NCBI GenBank assembly: GCA_964493245.1
Contig: CAZBNB010000023.1
Location: forward strand, 1-44,891
Origin: CAZBNB01 sp964493245
GTDB lineage: Bacteria > Pseudomonadota > Gammaproteobacteria > Legionellales > Legionellaceae
DNA: 44,891 bases
Direction: 5' to 3'
Shown here: piece after piece, positions 1-8,483 of the stretch
How the letters are laid out: every line of letters begins with the position of its first letter
Numbering within the stretch: position 1 is the first letter of the stretch
Program-made: the position numbers and the translations under genes
The notes under the pieces: model-generated
What the model saw: only the letters and a program-made list of their open reading frames with translations
Databases searched by the model: none
Told to the model about the DNA's origin: nothing

Positions 1-1
1 G

Positions 2-763
2 AGATTGGTTGAGGTTCATTATCAAGGTGCTGACAATGCACCCTTGGTTGTTTTAGTTGGCAAAGGCATTACATTTGATAGCGGTGGCATTTCCCTGAAA
101 CCACCTGCAGGCATGGAGGAAATGAAGTTTGACATGGCCGGTGCTGCCAGTGTTTTTGGTGTATTGCGTGCCTGTGCACTGCTTAAGTTACCGATTCGTG
201 TCATTGGATTGATGGCTTGTGCAGAAAATATGCCCAGTGGCTCAGCCGTCAAGCCAGGTGACGTGGTAACCAGTTTGTCAGGACAAACCATTGAAATTAC
301 CAATACGGATGCAGAGGGCCGATTGGTTTTATCAGATGCGTTAACATACGCCGAGCGCTTCAATCCAGACTTTGTTATTGATATTGCCACGTTAACAGGC
401 GCCGTCATTATTGCTTTAGGGCATGAATACACCGGCATGATGAGCAATGATGCAGAATTGGCCGATTTATTATTAAAGGCGGCCACTGAAAGCCAAGATA
501 AAACATGGCAATTGCCTTTAGATAAAGCGTATCAAGAATCGCTAGAAAGTCCGATCGCGGATATTCTCAACTCGCCTGCTGAACGCATTGCTGGCTCCAT
601 CATAGGCGGTAGTTTTTTAGCGCGATTTACAGAAAAATACCGTTGGGCACATTTAGACATTGCCGGAACCGCATGGGTAGGCGGTAAAAATCGATGTGCA
701 ACAGGTCGACCTGTGTCATTATTGATGGCATTTTTGCAGCAGCTTGTGCATAATGTCGATTAA
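2..763 (+). CDS. pepA: Leucyl aminopeptidase PepA, C-terminal part (cut by window start)
   Basis: C-terminal catalytic domain of an M17 leucyl aminopeptidase, a cytosolic two-metal exopeptidase that removes N-terminal residues from peptides. The frame is open to the left edge, so the N-terminal domain and the true start lie outside the window; a TTG at position 5 is internal. Seen directly: the metal/active-site segment VGKGITFDSGGISLKP, the DMAGAASV stretch and the family signature NTDAEGRLVL, followed by the expected WQLPL and PIADI segments. holC follows on the same strand after about 100 bp. A second, divergent M17 peptidase lies at 3961-5310. Identity is firm; the gene symbol rests on the holC neighbour, a common gammaproteobacterial arrangement. 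Confidence 0.95.
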   Translation, partial: RLVEVHYQGADNAPLVVLVGKGITFDSGGISLKPPAGMEEMKFDMAGAASVFGVLRACALLKLPIRVIGLMACAENMPSGSAVKPGDVVTSLSGQTIEITNTDAEGRLVLSDALTYAERFNPDFVIDIATLTGAVIIALGHEYTGMMSNDAELADLLLKAATESQDKTWQLPLDKAYQESLESPIADILNSPAERIAGSIIGGSFLARFTEKYRWAHLDIAGTAWVGGKNRCATGRPVSLLMAFLQQLVHNVD

Positions 764-796
764 ATTTTAAGCGATAATAACTGGCTTATTGTCTAA

Positions 797-842
797 GCGT
801 TCACGACCTCGCTCTTAAACCTCGGAGAACGGTCAGATTTGG
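797..842 (+). repeat. Dispersed intergenic repeat, copy A
   Basis: Runs from GCGTTCAC through CCTCGGAGAACGGTCAG to ATTTGG, between pepA and holC. The same core recurs at 11244-11280, 35645-35688, 17817-17849, 29347-29390 and, reverse-complemented, at 38058-38098. It lies just upstream of the holC ribosome binding site. Confidence 0.6.
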
Positions 843-866
843 TACGATAGTGGAGTGACTCATTAC

Positions 867-1301
867 ATGCGCGTTGATTTTTATCTTCTTAATGATACGA
901 CACCCCAAGCAGACAAATTGTTTGCTTGTAAGCTATTGGAAAAAGCATACTATCGTGGTCATCGAATCTTTGTACATTGCGCACATCAACAAGACGCTTT
1001 TCAATTAGACGAGTTGCTTTGGACATTCAAAGATGACAGCTTTGTGCCCCATAATCTTCAAGGCGAAGGCCCTGAGCCACCACCTGCGGTACAAATTGGT
1101 TACCAACCAACAGCACCGCGTGGCTACAGCGATATTCTGCTGAGCTTATCGGGAACAATTCCTTCTTTCCACACGCAATTTCAGCGCCTCATCGAAATTG
1201 TTGCAACCGATGACGCCGCCAAAGAAATCGCGCGCTCGCACTTTCGAGCATACCGTCAATTGGGTTATACATTGAATACACACACACTGGAAGCTGCGTA
1301 A
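867..1301 (+). CDS. holC: DNA polymerase III chi subunit HolC
   Basis: Chi subunit of the DNA polymerase III holoenzyme, which binds psi (HolD) and SSB at the replication fork. The 144-aa product opens with MRVDFYLL, as in characterised HolC proteins. It carries the family segments LDELLWTF, FVPHNL-GEGP and YRQLGYTLN. I chose ATG 867 over GTG 855 because GGAG at 852-855 is suitably spaced as its Shine-Dalgarno sequence and because the homologous proteins begin at FYLL. valS, which often follows holC, is not here; two unknown genes on the opposite strand follow instead. Confidence 0.9.
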   Translation: MRVDFYLLNDTTPQADKLFACKLLEKAYYRGHRIFVHCAHQQDAFQLDELLWTFKDDSFVPHNLQGEGPEPPPAVQIGYQPTAPRGYSDILLSLSGTIPSFHTQFQRLIEIVATDDAAKEIARSHFRAYRQLGYTLNTHTLEAA

Positions 1302-1427
1302 AAAATACTCACTTGTTTTTTTTGCATACTACATGGCCATAATCATACGTTTTATTGCCTTGTGCAAATGCAGGCTGGTAATAAACACCTGAATAAGTAC
1401 CATGTTTAATATCAAATACAAGCTCCT

Positions 1428-2594
1428 TTAAAATTTCAAATCAGATGGAGGTGTCATTTCGTTCGGATCTTTCAGATCTTTCAGCACGATATCTTGCACA
1501 CTTTGCCAAGTTTTGCTGCTTCCAAATAACAATGACATACCAGGGCAGCGCATTTTTAATGCCTTTGTTAGTGCATTATTTCCCTGAAGCGCCTTAATAA
1601 AATCATCTTTCGTCTTTATCTCCATGCTATCCAATGCTGTGGCAACTAAAAATGCTTTATTAGATGAAGGCGATAATGTGTCATAAGCGGCGAAGAACGC
1701 TCTACCATAAATGGCTTGCTTGTCACGAATAAGATCTGAAATTTCAGCCACCTTTAAACACCGTATAGAATAGGTGTCTTTGTAAAAGCTCACCGGATAG
1801 CGATGATCTTTCATGATGTCTTTGAGCTTATTTTCACTTAACCAGCCGCGCATAGACTCACGTCTGATATTAGCAAGCTCTGTTTTATGTGGCTCTTTAT
1901 TTTGTAATTCGTATATTTTACAATCTATTGTTTTTTGATAATGCTCTGGGGATAAAGTTTCTCCATAAATACGCTTGTTCTGTTCCTTTATATTATCTAG
2001 AATACTTTTTCCATTTCCATCCTGTGATTTTTCTTCTAAAACAGACATCATATAGTCACGTTGATCTTTTTCTTGTTTTATTAAGATCGTCATCACTTCA
2101 GCTAGCAGCAGATTTCCTTTCGTTGTTCCAGCTAATCGATTATTGACCAAACGAGCGAGACAACGCCCTACCGCCGTATCTTGCTCACACAACGCATCCG
2201 CAGCGAGCCGGCGTTTTGCCAACATGATCAGATCATACAACGGATAAATATGTTTGTCATAACCGGGCCAACGCCTTCTATGACGATGTTGTAGATCGAG
2301 ATTACGAAACACCTGATTGCAAAAGTCCTGTAACGCCGTAGATAATTTATCCAATTCAATGGGATTACTTGCCACACCACATGCTTCAATATCAGTGCTT
2401 TTGTTTATCTCTGCACGAGGGTCAACAGGATCGCGATTATAATCTCTCGCATCCACTAACGCTTTTTTAAGCGCTGCGATCGGAACTCTAATCAGCTCTC
2501 CTTTATCAGACCAAAGCGCGGTTACATCAGCAATACCGTACAGAAATACTGTTATAGCGAGACGTAAGCCCTCTTGTATTGTAAACTCTTCCAT
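1428..2594 (-). CDS. Unknown protein, paralogue 1 of a tandem pair (possible effector)
   Basis: I do not recognise a family. The 388-aa, mostly helical, charged soluble protein has no signal peptide or membrane segment. It is clearly paralogous to the gene at 2634-3872. Shared stretches include ACGVASNPIELD / ENGVASNPIELD, AVGRCLARLVNNRLAGTTKGN / AVGRCLAHLVGNRLAGTAKGN and a C-terminal GMSLLFGSSKTWQSVQD / GMSLLFGDSKTWKSVQD. I chose ATG 2594 rather than TTG 2606 because both paralogues share the leader GGACTGAAA directly before this ATG. The C-terminus ends SDLKF (paralogue: DSLDF). Its isolated position between core genes fits a lineage-specific effector, but nothing in the sequence proves secretion. 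Confidence 0.75.
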   Translation of the reverse strand: MEEFTIQEGLRLAITVFLYGIADVTALWSDKGELIRVPIAALKKALVDARDYNRDPVDPRAEINKSTDIEACGVASNPIELDKLSTALQDFCNQVFRNLDLQHRHRRRWPGYDKHIYPLYDLIMLAKRRLAADALCEQDTAVGRCLARLVNNRLAGTTKGNLLLAEVMTILIKQEKDQRDYMMSVLEEKSQDGNGKSILDNIKEQNKRIYGETLSPEHYQKTIDCKIYELQNKEPHKTELANIRRESMRGWLSENKLKDIMKDHRYPVSFYKDTYSIRCLKVAEISDLIRDKQAIYGRAFFAAYDTLSPSSNKAFLVATALDSMEIKTKDDFIKALQGNNALTKALKMRCPGMSLLFGSSKTWQSVQDIVLKDLKDPNEMTPPSDLKF

Positions 2595-2633
2595 TTTCAG
2601 TCCCAAATATCAACAGAACCTAAGCAAGTTTTC

Positions 2634-3872
2634 CTAAAAATCTAGAGAATCTTCAGGCCCTGGTGCGTTTCCTTCTAGCTCTGTCAACACCTTATCCTGT
2701 ACACTTTTCCACGTTTTACTATCTCCAAATAACAACGACATACCAGGACCTCGCATTTTTAATGCGTTTGTTAATGCATTATTTCCTTTAAGAGCATTAA
2801 TAAAATCCTCTTTTTGCGTTATCTGCATTTCCTTTAATGCGGTGGCAACTGCAACCGCTTTATTAGATGACGGTGATAGCGCGTTATAAGCCGTTAAGAA
2901 CGCTTCGCCATAAGCGCTCTTATTTTCATGAATAAAATCTGAAACTGTGGCTACCGTTAAATATCGTGTAGAATATGTGTCTTCGTACCTGCTCACATTA
3001 AAACGATGTTTCGCCATGTCATCCTTTAGATCTTTAAGATTACCCTCTAACCATTTGCAAGTAGATTCTTGTCTCATCTTAGCAAGATGCGTTTTATGTG
3101 GTTCTTCTTTTTCTAATGCATGTATTTTACGGTTTATAGCCTGTTGATACCATTCATCAATATCCCTGTCAGAGAAGTGTTTATCGCGATAAAAATCGTT
3201 TTCATCCCTTATCTTGTCTAAAATACTTTGTCCACCATCTAATTTTTCATTTAATACACCCATCATATATTCATGTCGCGCTTTTTCTTGTTCTGCCAAG
3301 CATGTCATAACTTTACCTAGAAGCCGATTCCCTTTCGCTGTGCCCGCTAATCGATTTCCAACTAAATGCGCAAGGCAACGCCCTACTGCCGTATTTTGTT
3401 CCTCCAACGCATTCACAGCAAGCCTCCGTTTTGCTGACATGATCGAATCATACAACGGATGAATATACTCATCATAATAGCGGCCACCGCTTCTATCACG
3501 ATTCGGTAGCGACTCATTAGGATGCAGTCTTTTACAAAACACCTCTAACGCCTGATATAACTCATCCAACTCAATCGGGTTACTTGCTACACCATTTTCT
3601 TCAACATGAGTGCCTGGGGATCCCTCTCGAGGGTCACGATCATACTTTCTTGCATGTAGTAATGCTTGTCTAAAATTACGGACCGCAGGAATGCCCACAT
3701 GACGATGAAACCCAAGCCCGTTAGCTTCATAACTTATTATAACGTTCTCATGTGTCACATCTTTATACCCTTCTTCCCGCCCATCAGCTAGCTCATCAAC
3801 GGTAACAAAAAGCCCTTTATAAAATTCGTTTATAGCGTGATATAAACCCGGTTGTATGTCAGAATCTTTCAT
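2634..3872 (-). CDS. Unknown protein, paralogue 2 of a tandem pair (possible effector)
   Basis: A 412-aa soluble, charged, helix-rich protein without a recognised domain. It is the upstream partner of the 1428-2594 gene, on the same strand with a 39-bp gap, so the two are probably cotranscribed. Similarity is weak over roughly the first 80 residues and strong from DPREG/GVASNPIELDE onwards through the C-terminal MSLLFGDSKTWKSVQDKVL. The leader GGACTGAAATA before ATG 3872 matches the leader of paralogue 1. The preceding 88 bp are very AT-rich and presumably carry the promoter. This is a recent tandem duplication with a diverged N-terminal part. Confidence 0.75.
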   Translation of the reverse strand: MKDSDIQPGLYHAINEFYKGLFVTVDELADGREEGYKDVTHENVIISYEANGLGFHRHVGIPAVRNFRQALLHARKYDRDPREGSPGTHVEENGVASNPIELDELYQALEVFCKRLHPNESLPNRDRSGGRYYDEYIHPLYDSIMSAKRRLAVNALEEQNTAVGRCLAHLVGNRLAGTAKGNRLLGKVMTCLAEQEKARHEYMMGVLNEKLDGGQSILDKIRDENDFYRDKHFSDRDIDEWYQQAINRKIHALEKEEPHKTHLAKMRQESTCKWLEGNLKDLKDDMAKHRFNVSRYEDTYSTRYLTVATVSDFIHENKSAYGEAFLTAYNALSPSSNKAVAVATALKEMQITQKEDFINALKGNNALTNALKMRGPGMSLLFGDSKTWKSVQDKVLTELEGNAPGPEDSLDF

Positions 3873-3960
3873 TATTTCAGTCCAAAAACATAATTTATTG
3901 TAATTTAATTATATTAAATGAATTAAAATTATTCAAACGCAATGGTTAAATTATGAGAAC

Positions 3961-5310
3961 TTAACCATAACGCGCCAACAAATATTCCCCCACCGTCAAA
4001 ATACCCATCGCCTCACCACCCTCTGGTTTACCAGGCTTAAATGACAAATTCCATGCCATGATATCAAAGTGCACCCATGGCACATCGGGCGTCACAAAAT
4101 ATTGTAAAAATAAGGCGGCAACGATTGCGCCGGCATAAGGCGATGGGCTGGAATTTGCAATATCTGCAATACTCGAAGCAAATAAGCTTTTATACCCCGC
4201 ATACAAAGGTAAACGCCAAACCGGATCACCAATGCGCTCACCCATTGCTGTCAATTCTGCAGCCAATTGATTGTCATTACAAAACATCGCTGAAATTTCT
4301 GTCCCAACCGCGGTGCGCGCGGCACCTGTTAGCGTTGAAAAATCTATCAACAAATCGGGTTTTTCCTCACAAGCCTTCACCATCGCATCAGCCAATATCA
4401 GGCGCCCTTCTGCATCGGTATTGTCAATTTCTACCGTTAATCCATTGCGCATGCGAATGACATCACCTGGACGATACGCATTTGAACTCACTGAATTTTC
4501 AACGGCAGGAATCAAAACTTGCAAACGTATCGGTAGACGTATCGTCATCAACCAATCAGCAAGACCAATCACTTGAGCCGCGCCACCCATGTCTTTTTTC
4601 ATTAAACGCATGTTAGATGAGGGCTTTAAATCCAATCCCCCCGAATCGAAACAAACGCCCTTCCCTACCAAGGTGACACGTGGATGTGCTGCATCGCCCC
4701 AAGTCAGTGACAATAAGCGCGGTGCGTCAATAGACGCGCGTCCAACTGTGTGAATCGCTGGGAAACCAGCGCTGAGTAGCTCATCCCCCACCCATTGCTG
4801 AAAATGTGCCTGATGTTTTTCGGCGAGCATTGAAACTACCTTGGCCAACGCGGCTGGTCCCATATCATTGGTCGGTGTATTTATCAAATCACGTACTGTA
4901 AAAACAGCGGATATTTTGGGTAATAAGGTGTCCAGTAACGCTTGTGAAACCAATAAAACCCGTGGCATTTCTTTCGCTTTTTTATAACGATCAAATTGAT
5001 ATTGCGTTAAAGCCCAACCCATCATTGCTTCATTCGATAGCGCTTGTTCAACATGGTAACTGCCCGCTGGTAATTTATGGACCACGGATGTTAAAGCCAA
5101 CACATCAGATGCCTCTTTCGTACCAATATAATAACTGACAATCAACCCCTGCGAATTGGTCACGACCGCCGTTTGCCCAACTGCACACTCAAAATTTTGT
5201 TGTATCAGTGCATCACAAACTGTTTTCGATAGCGTGTTATCAATTTGATGACACAATATCAGTGCTATCGAATTATCGGCTTTGACTTGATAAAATGGCA
5301 TTGCTTGCAT
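3961..5310 (-). CDS. M17 family leucyl aminopeptidase (second copy)
   Basis: A 449-aa metallo-aminopeptidase of family M17, expected to be cytosolic and hexameric. The N-terminal domain (about 1-140) is divergent. The catalytic domain is intact: K217 and D222 in GKGVCFDSGG, D240, and the signature NTDAEGRLIL with D299, E301 and R303, all at the positions of the two-metal site. The start ATG 5310 has AAGGAG about 8 nt upstream. The gene lies 37 bp behind murJ and is probably cotranscribed with it. It differs strongly from the pepA fragment at the window start, so the genome carries at least two M17 enzymes. It resembles the shorter family often annotated as cytosol or leucyl aminopeptidase family protein. 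Confidence 0.9.
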   Translation of the reverse strand: MQAMPFYQVKADNSIALILCHQIDNTLSKTVCDALIQQNFECAVGQTAVVTNSQGLIVSYYIGTKEASDVLALTSVVHKLPAGSYHVEQALSNEAMMGWALTQYQFDRYKKAKEMPRVLLVSQALLDTLLPKISAVFTVRDLINTPTNDMGPAALAKVVSMLAEKHQAHFQQWVGDELLSAGFPAIHTVGRASIDAPRLLSLTWGDAAHPRVTLVGKGVCFDSGGLDLKPSSNMRLMKKDMGGAAQVIGLADWLMTIRLPIRLQVLIPAVENSVSSNAYRPGDVIRMRNGLTVEIDNTDAEGRLILADAMVKACEEKPDLLIDFSTLTGAARTAVGTEISAMFCNDNQLAAELTAMGERIGDPVWRLPLYAGYKSLFASSIADIANSSPSPYAGAIVAALFLQYFVTPDVPWVHFDIMAWNLSFKPGKPEGGEAMGILTVGEYLLARYG

Positions 5311-5347
5311 TTATTTACACTCCTTGAGAAGCAAAACTTCAAAAAAC

Positions 5348-6895
5348 TTACCCCTTAATCTGCCCACGAAAATGAGCCACTCGTACACCACATAATCCCA
5401 GCAGTAAAATATAGATTCCACCCGCAGCAAATACATGCAACAACAATGTACCTAATCGTACACCACGTGACAGACTCATCCAGGTATCAATATCACCACG
5501 CATCCACCACAAATAAATCGTCATGCCAACACTGGCAACAGCCATTTGTAATACAAAACGCCCCCACCCTGGACGAACCTGGTAAATTTTACGGCGAATC
5601 AACAAGGTTAACAAAACCGCACAATTTAAATAACTTGCCAGCGAAGATGCTAACGTCAAGCCCGCATGCGCTAATGGTTGAACTAATAATGCACAACATA
5701 TTGAATTGAATAACATGGCAATCGCACCAATTTTCACGGGTGTTTTAATATTTTGTTTGGCATAAAATCCCGAGGCTAATACTTTGACCATCATAAAAGC
5801 CGGGATCCCCAAACTGAGCGTAATCAAGCTTTTTTGTGTTTGCAGCACATCTACCATCGTAAACTTCCCATACGCAAAGCAGCTGGCAATCATGGGCATA
5901 GAAAAAACCATCAATCCTATGCCAGAGGGCACGCCGATTAACAATAGCAACCGCAGCCCCCAATCCAGTGCCGATGAAAAATGCGCTGTATTTTGCTCAG
6001 CATGACGGCGTGATAAATGTGGCAAAATCACGGTCGCAATCGCCACCCCAAAAACACCCAACGGAAAATCCGTTAATCTATCAGTATAATAGAGCCAGGT
6101 GACACTACTGACCTGCAAAAAAGAAGCAAAAATCGTATCAATCATTAAATTAATCTGAGCAATCGACACCCCAAATAAAGCCGGAACCATTAACTTAACC
6201 ACCCGTTTGACACCAGGATCACGCATCATAAAAGAGGGTTTTACCAATAAGCGATGCTTAAATAAAAATGGAATTTGAAATAATAATTGCACAACACCCG
6301 CTATCAAAACCCCCCATGCCAATGCCACCACCGGCACCGGAACATGCGGGCTCAAATAAACCGCACAGAGAATCATGCTGATATTTAATAAAACCGGTGT
6401 AAATGCGGGCACACCAAAATAGCCATACGTATTTAAAACAGCCCCCGCCATTGCGGTCAGGGATACCAACATCAGATAAGGAAAAGTTAATTGCAGCATA
6501 TAAGAAGATAGGGTAAAACGCACCGAATCTTCACCAAACCCAGGCGCAAATAAATACGTGATAATCGGTGCACCAAAAACACCCAAGATGGTCACTAAAC
6601 TCAACACAGCACTTAAACTACCGGTGACTTTCGCTAAAAAATCACGGACCTCATCCAAGGTGCGCGTTTTTTGATACTCAGCCAAAACAGGTACGAATGC
6701 TTGTGAAAAAGCGCCCTCAGCAAATAAACGACGCATAAAATTAGGAATACGAAAAGCAACATAAAAGGCGTCCATCCCTGCTTCAGCACCAAACATTTGC
6801 GCCATTATCATATCACGAGCAAATCCAACCAAACGTGAAATAAAGGTCATCATTGATACCAATGATGTCGCTCGTAATAAACTCTGCCGTTTCAT
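5348..6895 (-). CDS. murJ: Lipid II flippase MurJ (MviN)
   Basis: An inner-membrane flippase of the MOP superfamily that moves lipid II across the cytoplasmic membrane for peptidoglycan synthesis. The 515-aa product has many hydrophobic helices and the family N-terminus: SRLVGFARDM, then FRIPNFMRRLFAEGAFSQAFVP (quoted here in part) around residues 50-70. ATG 6895 is preferred to TTG 6901 because AAGGA lies 7 nt upstream of the ATG. It faces rpsT divergently, a common arrangement in gammaproteobacteria, and is followed by the M17 peptidase. A MITE-like palindrome ends 18 bp upstream of the start codon, so the promoter must lie in or beyond that element. Confidence 0.95.
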   Translation of the reverse strand: MKRQSLLRATSLVSMMTFISRLVGFARDMIMAQMFGAEAGMDAFYVAFRIPNFMRRLFAEGAFSQAFVPVLAEYQKTRTLDEVRDFLAKVTGSLSAVLSLVTILGVFGAPIITYLFAPGFGEDSVRFTLSSYMLQLTFPYLMLVSLTAMAGAVLNTYGYFGVPAFTPVLLNISMILCAVYLSPHVPVPVVALAWGVLIAGVVQLLFQIPFLFKHRLLVKPSFMMRDPGVKRVVKLMVPALFGVSIAQINLMIDTIFASFLQVSSVTWLYYTDRLTDFPLGVFGVAIATVILPHLSRRHAEQNTAHFSSALDWGLRLLLLIGVPSGIGLMVFSMPMIASCFAYGKFTMVDVLQTQKSLITLSLGIPAFMMVKVLASGFYAKQNIKTPVKIGAIAMLFNSICCALLVQPLAHAGLTLASSLASYLNCAVLLTLLIRRKIYQVRPGWGRFVLQMAVASVGMTIYLWWMRGDIDTWMSLSRGVRLGTLLLHVFAAGGIYILLLGLCGVRVAHFRGQIKG

Positions 6896-6913
6896 GTTCA
6901 ATCCTTATTGTAT

Positions 6914-7036
6914 CAGGACTTACGCAAAACACCGATTTCTTCGTTGGATTGTATTTTTAATTCGGTCATTTAGTTATCTAAACTCCCTCATTAAAAATAA
7001 AATCCGCCTCGACCTCGATGTTTTTCGTAAGTCCTG
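6914..7036. mobile_element. 123-bp MITE-like palindrome with TGTAT target duplication
   Basis: The ends CAGGACTTACG (6914-6924) and CGTAAGTCCTG (7026-7036) are perfect inverted repeats, and most of the interior also pairs imperfectly (for example GGATTGTATTTTTAA with TTAAAAATAAAATCC). The element is flanked on both sides by TGTAT (6909-6913 and 7037-7041), a 5-bp direct repeat typical of transposition. No transposase is encoded. The remaining gap to rpsT (7037-7299) holds only the rpsT promoter. Confidence 0.8.
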
Positions 7037-7232
7037 TGTATGTATCACACTGCATCCGGAATCCTAACGATAATACGTGAAATTGACAACAACCAATACC
7101 TAAAACAACCATTTTAATCTTGTCAAAGCTGACAGAAAACGTCGATCTTTTCGTTAAATCCAAATTCAGCAGATAAGATTCAATTGCCGAATTGAGGTTA
7201 AAAATAGTATTCGTACGCAGGTCTTTACAAGC

Positions 7233-7261
7233 TTGACAAAAGCAAAAAAGTTGGGCATCAT
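7233..7261 (+). promoter_or_regulatory. Probable sigma-70 promoter of rpsT
   Basis: A perfect -35 TTGACA (7233-7238), a 17-bp spacer and -10 CATCAT (7256-7261), about 40 bp before the rpsT start. Confidence 0.6.
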
Positions 7262-7299
7262 CTGGCGCTCGATAATCCTTGAAAAAAATGGAGATTTAC

Positions 7300-7566
7300 G
7301 TGGCAAATATTAAATCTGCTATTAAACGTGCCCGCCAAAACATTAAATTGCGTCAACACAATGCCAGCGCTCGTTCTATGTATCGTACTTACATCAAGAA
7401 TGTTTTAAAAGCGATTCAATCTGGTAACTTAGAAAATGCGCGTGCAGCCTACACGACTGCTCAAAAAGTGATCGACAAAGCGGTTGGCAAGGGTCTGGTT
7501 CATCAAAACAAAGCAGCTCGCCTTAAAAGTCGTTTGAATGCGCGAGTCAAAGCCTTAGCTGCTTAA
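7300..7566 (+). CDS. rpsT: 30S ribosomal protein S20
   Basis: A small, basic, 88-aa 16S rRNA-binding protein of the 30S subunit. The sequence MANIKSAIKRARQN with ARSMYRTYIKNV and the Lys/Arg-rich C-terminus KNKAARLKSRLNARVKAL is diagnostic. The start is GTG 7300, with GGAG at 7290-7293; a non-ATG start is also known for S20 in Escherichia coli, where it takes part in autoregulation. It is monocistronic, with its own promoter upstream and a hairpin terminator just after the stop. Confidence 0.97.
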   Translation: MANIKSAIKRARQNIKLRQHNASARSMYRTYIKNVLKAIQSGNLENARAAYTTAQKVIDKAVGKGLVHQNKAARLKSRLNARVKALAA

Positions 7567-7593
7567 CCTTTAAATTTGATTCATGATTCCAAG

Positions 7594-7633
7594 TCTACCT
7601 CAACTTAGCCTTGTAAGGTTGAGGTAGGTTTTT
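7594..7633 (+). terminator. Intrinsic terminator of rpsT
   Basis: The stem CTACCTCAAC (7595-7604) pairs with GTTGAGGTAG (7618-7627) and is followed by GTTTTTC. It overlaps the last codons of the convergent gene at 7605-8435. Confidence 0.85.
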
Positions 7634-8435
7634 CATTTTTATCTATAGTCATATCTAAAATATGAGCCATTCTACTTTCGGCTTGTCTCCAAAAAATAAA
7701 CAAACGACCAACTTGAGATTGTAAGAAGTCGAGTTTCTTGTCTAGACCTAGGTCAACTTTCAGATAAGTTTGGTCATGCCCCTCAAAATAACTAGGCTGA
7801 CAATGAGCATCAGGCATCTCGTTTTTTAATACAGCTTTAAACTCGTTTTTTAATATGGCTTTAAATAAGCTTGGCGTTTGTACAAAGACGCCTTTCACCA
7901 TATCATCTACATCATTATCATCGCCTAAATCCTCAATATCAGCTAAAGAAAAACCATGTTTAGTCGACCGGTTTGCTAAATAAGCTTCCGCATCTACGCA
8001 GCTATTTTGATTGACGTTACAAGGATACAGCGTGATTTTTTTACAATACTGCGCGCAAGCCTGCACACAGGTGTGAAAAAGAGATGACACAAATTGAGAG
8101 TCAGGCTTGCCTAAATTCGAGCGTCCCAAGATATACCAACCATCAGACGCAATTCCAAGAGAGCCATTTTGTTTAACGCACTGAATAAAGGCTAAAAACT
8201 GCTTCAATGTTATTGGTGAATCAATATTCAACCTCATCAGATCAACAAATGACTTGTAAAGATGCTCTAAACGCACTTGTTTATCATGCATGGTTTTAGG
8301 AAAAGTAAGATAAAACAAACCATCTTGATAGTTTACGAACATCACCAGCGTCGCATAAGAATCAAACAGGTCAGGACACAATATAGCAGGCACGGTGGCG
8401 CTGGTATGATCAAAACAAATAAAAATATTTGGCAT
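7605..8435 (-). CDS. Hypothetical protein, 276 aa
   Basis: I do not recognise a family. The protein is soluble, Cys- and Asp-containing, with no signal peptide or transmembrane helix. A Shine-Dalgarno GGGAG precedes ATG 8435. A central acidic patch (DIEDLGDDNDVDDM, roughly residues 165-180) is followed by an 8-residue tandem duplication, LFKAILKNE / FKAVLKNE, which is a 24-bp DNA duplication at 7818-7866. The 3' end is shared with the rpsT terminator. It lies alone between rpsT and infA, a spot normally free of genes, so it is probably lineage-specific. Confidence 0.65.
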   Translation of the reverse strand: MPNIFICFDHTSATVPAILCPDLFDSYATLVMFVNYQDGLFYLTFPKTMHDKQVRLEHLYKSFVDLMRLNIDSPITLKQFLAFIQCVKQNGSLGIASDGWYILGRSNLGKPDSQFVSSLFHTCVQACAQYCKKITLYPCNVNQNSCVDAEAYLANRSTKHGFSLADIEDLGDDNDVDDMVKGVFVQTPSLFKAILKNEFKAVLKNEMPDAHCQPSYFEGHDQTYLKVDLGLDKKLDFLQSQVGRLFIFWRQAESRMAHILDMTIDKNEKPTSTLQG

Positions 8436-8483
8436 AAAATACTCCCATTATGAGGTCAAACCCGGTTAAGTTTATCCTTTCTA

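Noticed and set aside
3873..3960. PmrA-type box (paired TTAAT motifs) upstream of the paralogue pair
   Set aside because: The TTAAT repeats are 9 bp apart rather than the 11 bp expected, and the region is AT-rich enough to give such matches by chance.
4077..4460. 127-codon plus-strand ORF within the second aminopeptidase
   Set aside because: It is antisense to a well-supported catalytic domain and has no start signal; the same applies to the other long antisense frames, for example within nrdA, alaS, lon and clpX.
6978..7163. 61-codon minus-strand ORF in the murJ-rpsT gap
   Set aside because: It lies largely in the inverted-repeat element and beyond it, has no ribosome binding site and no protein-like pattern; treated as chance.
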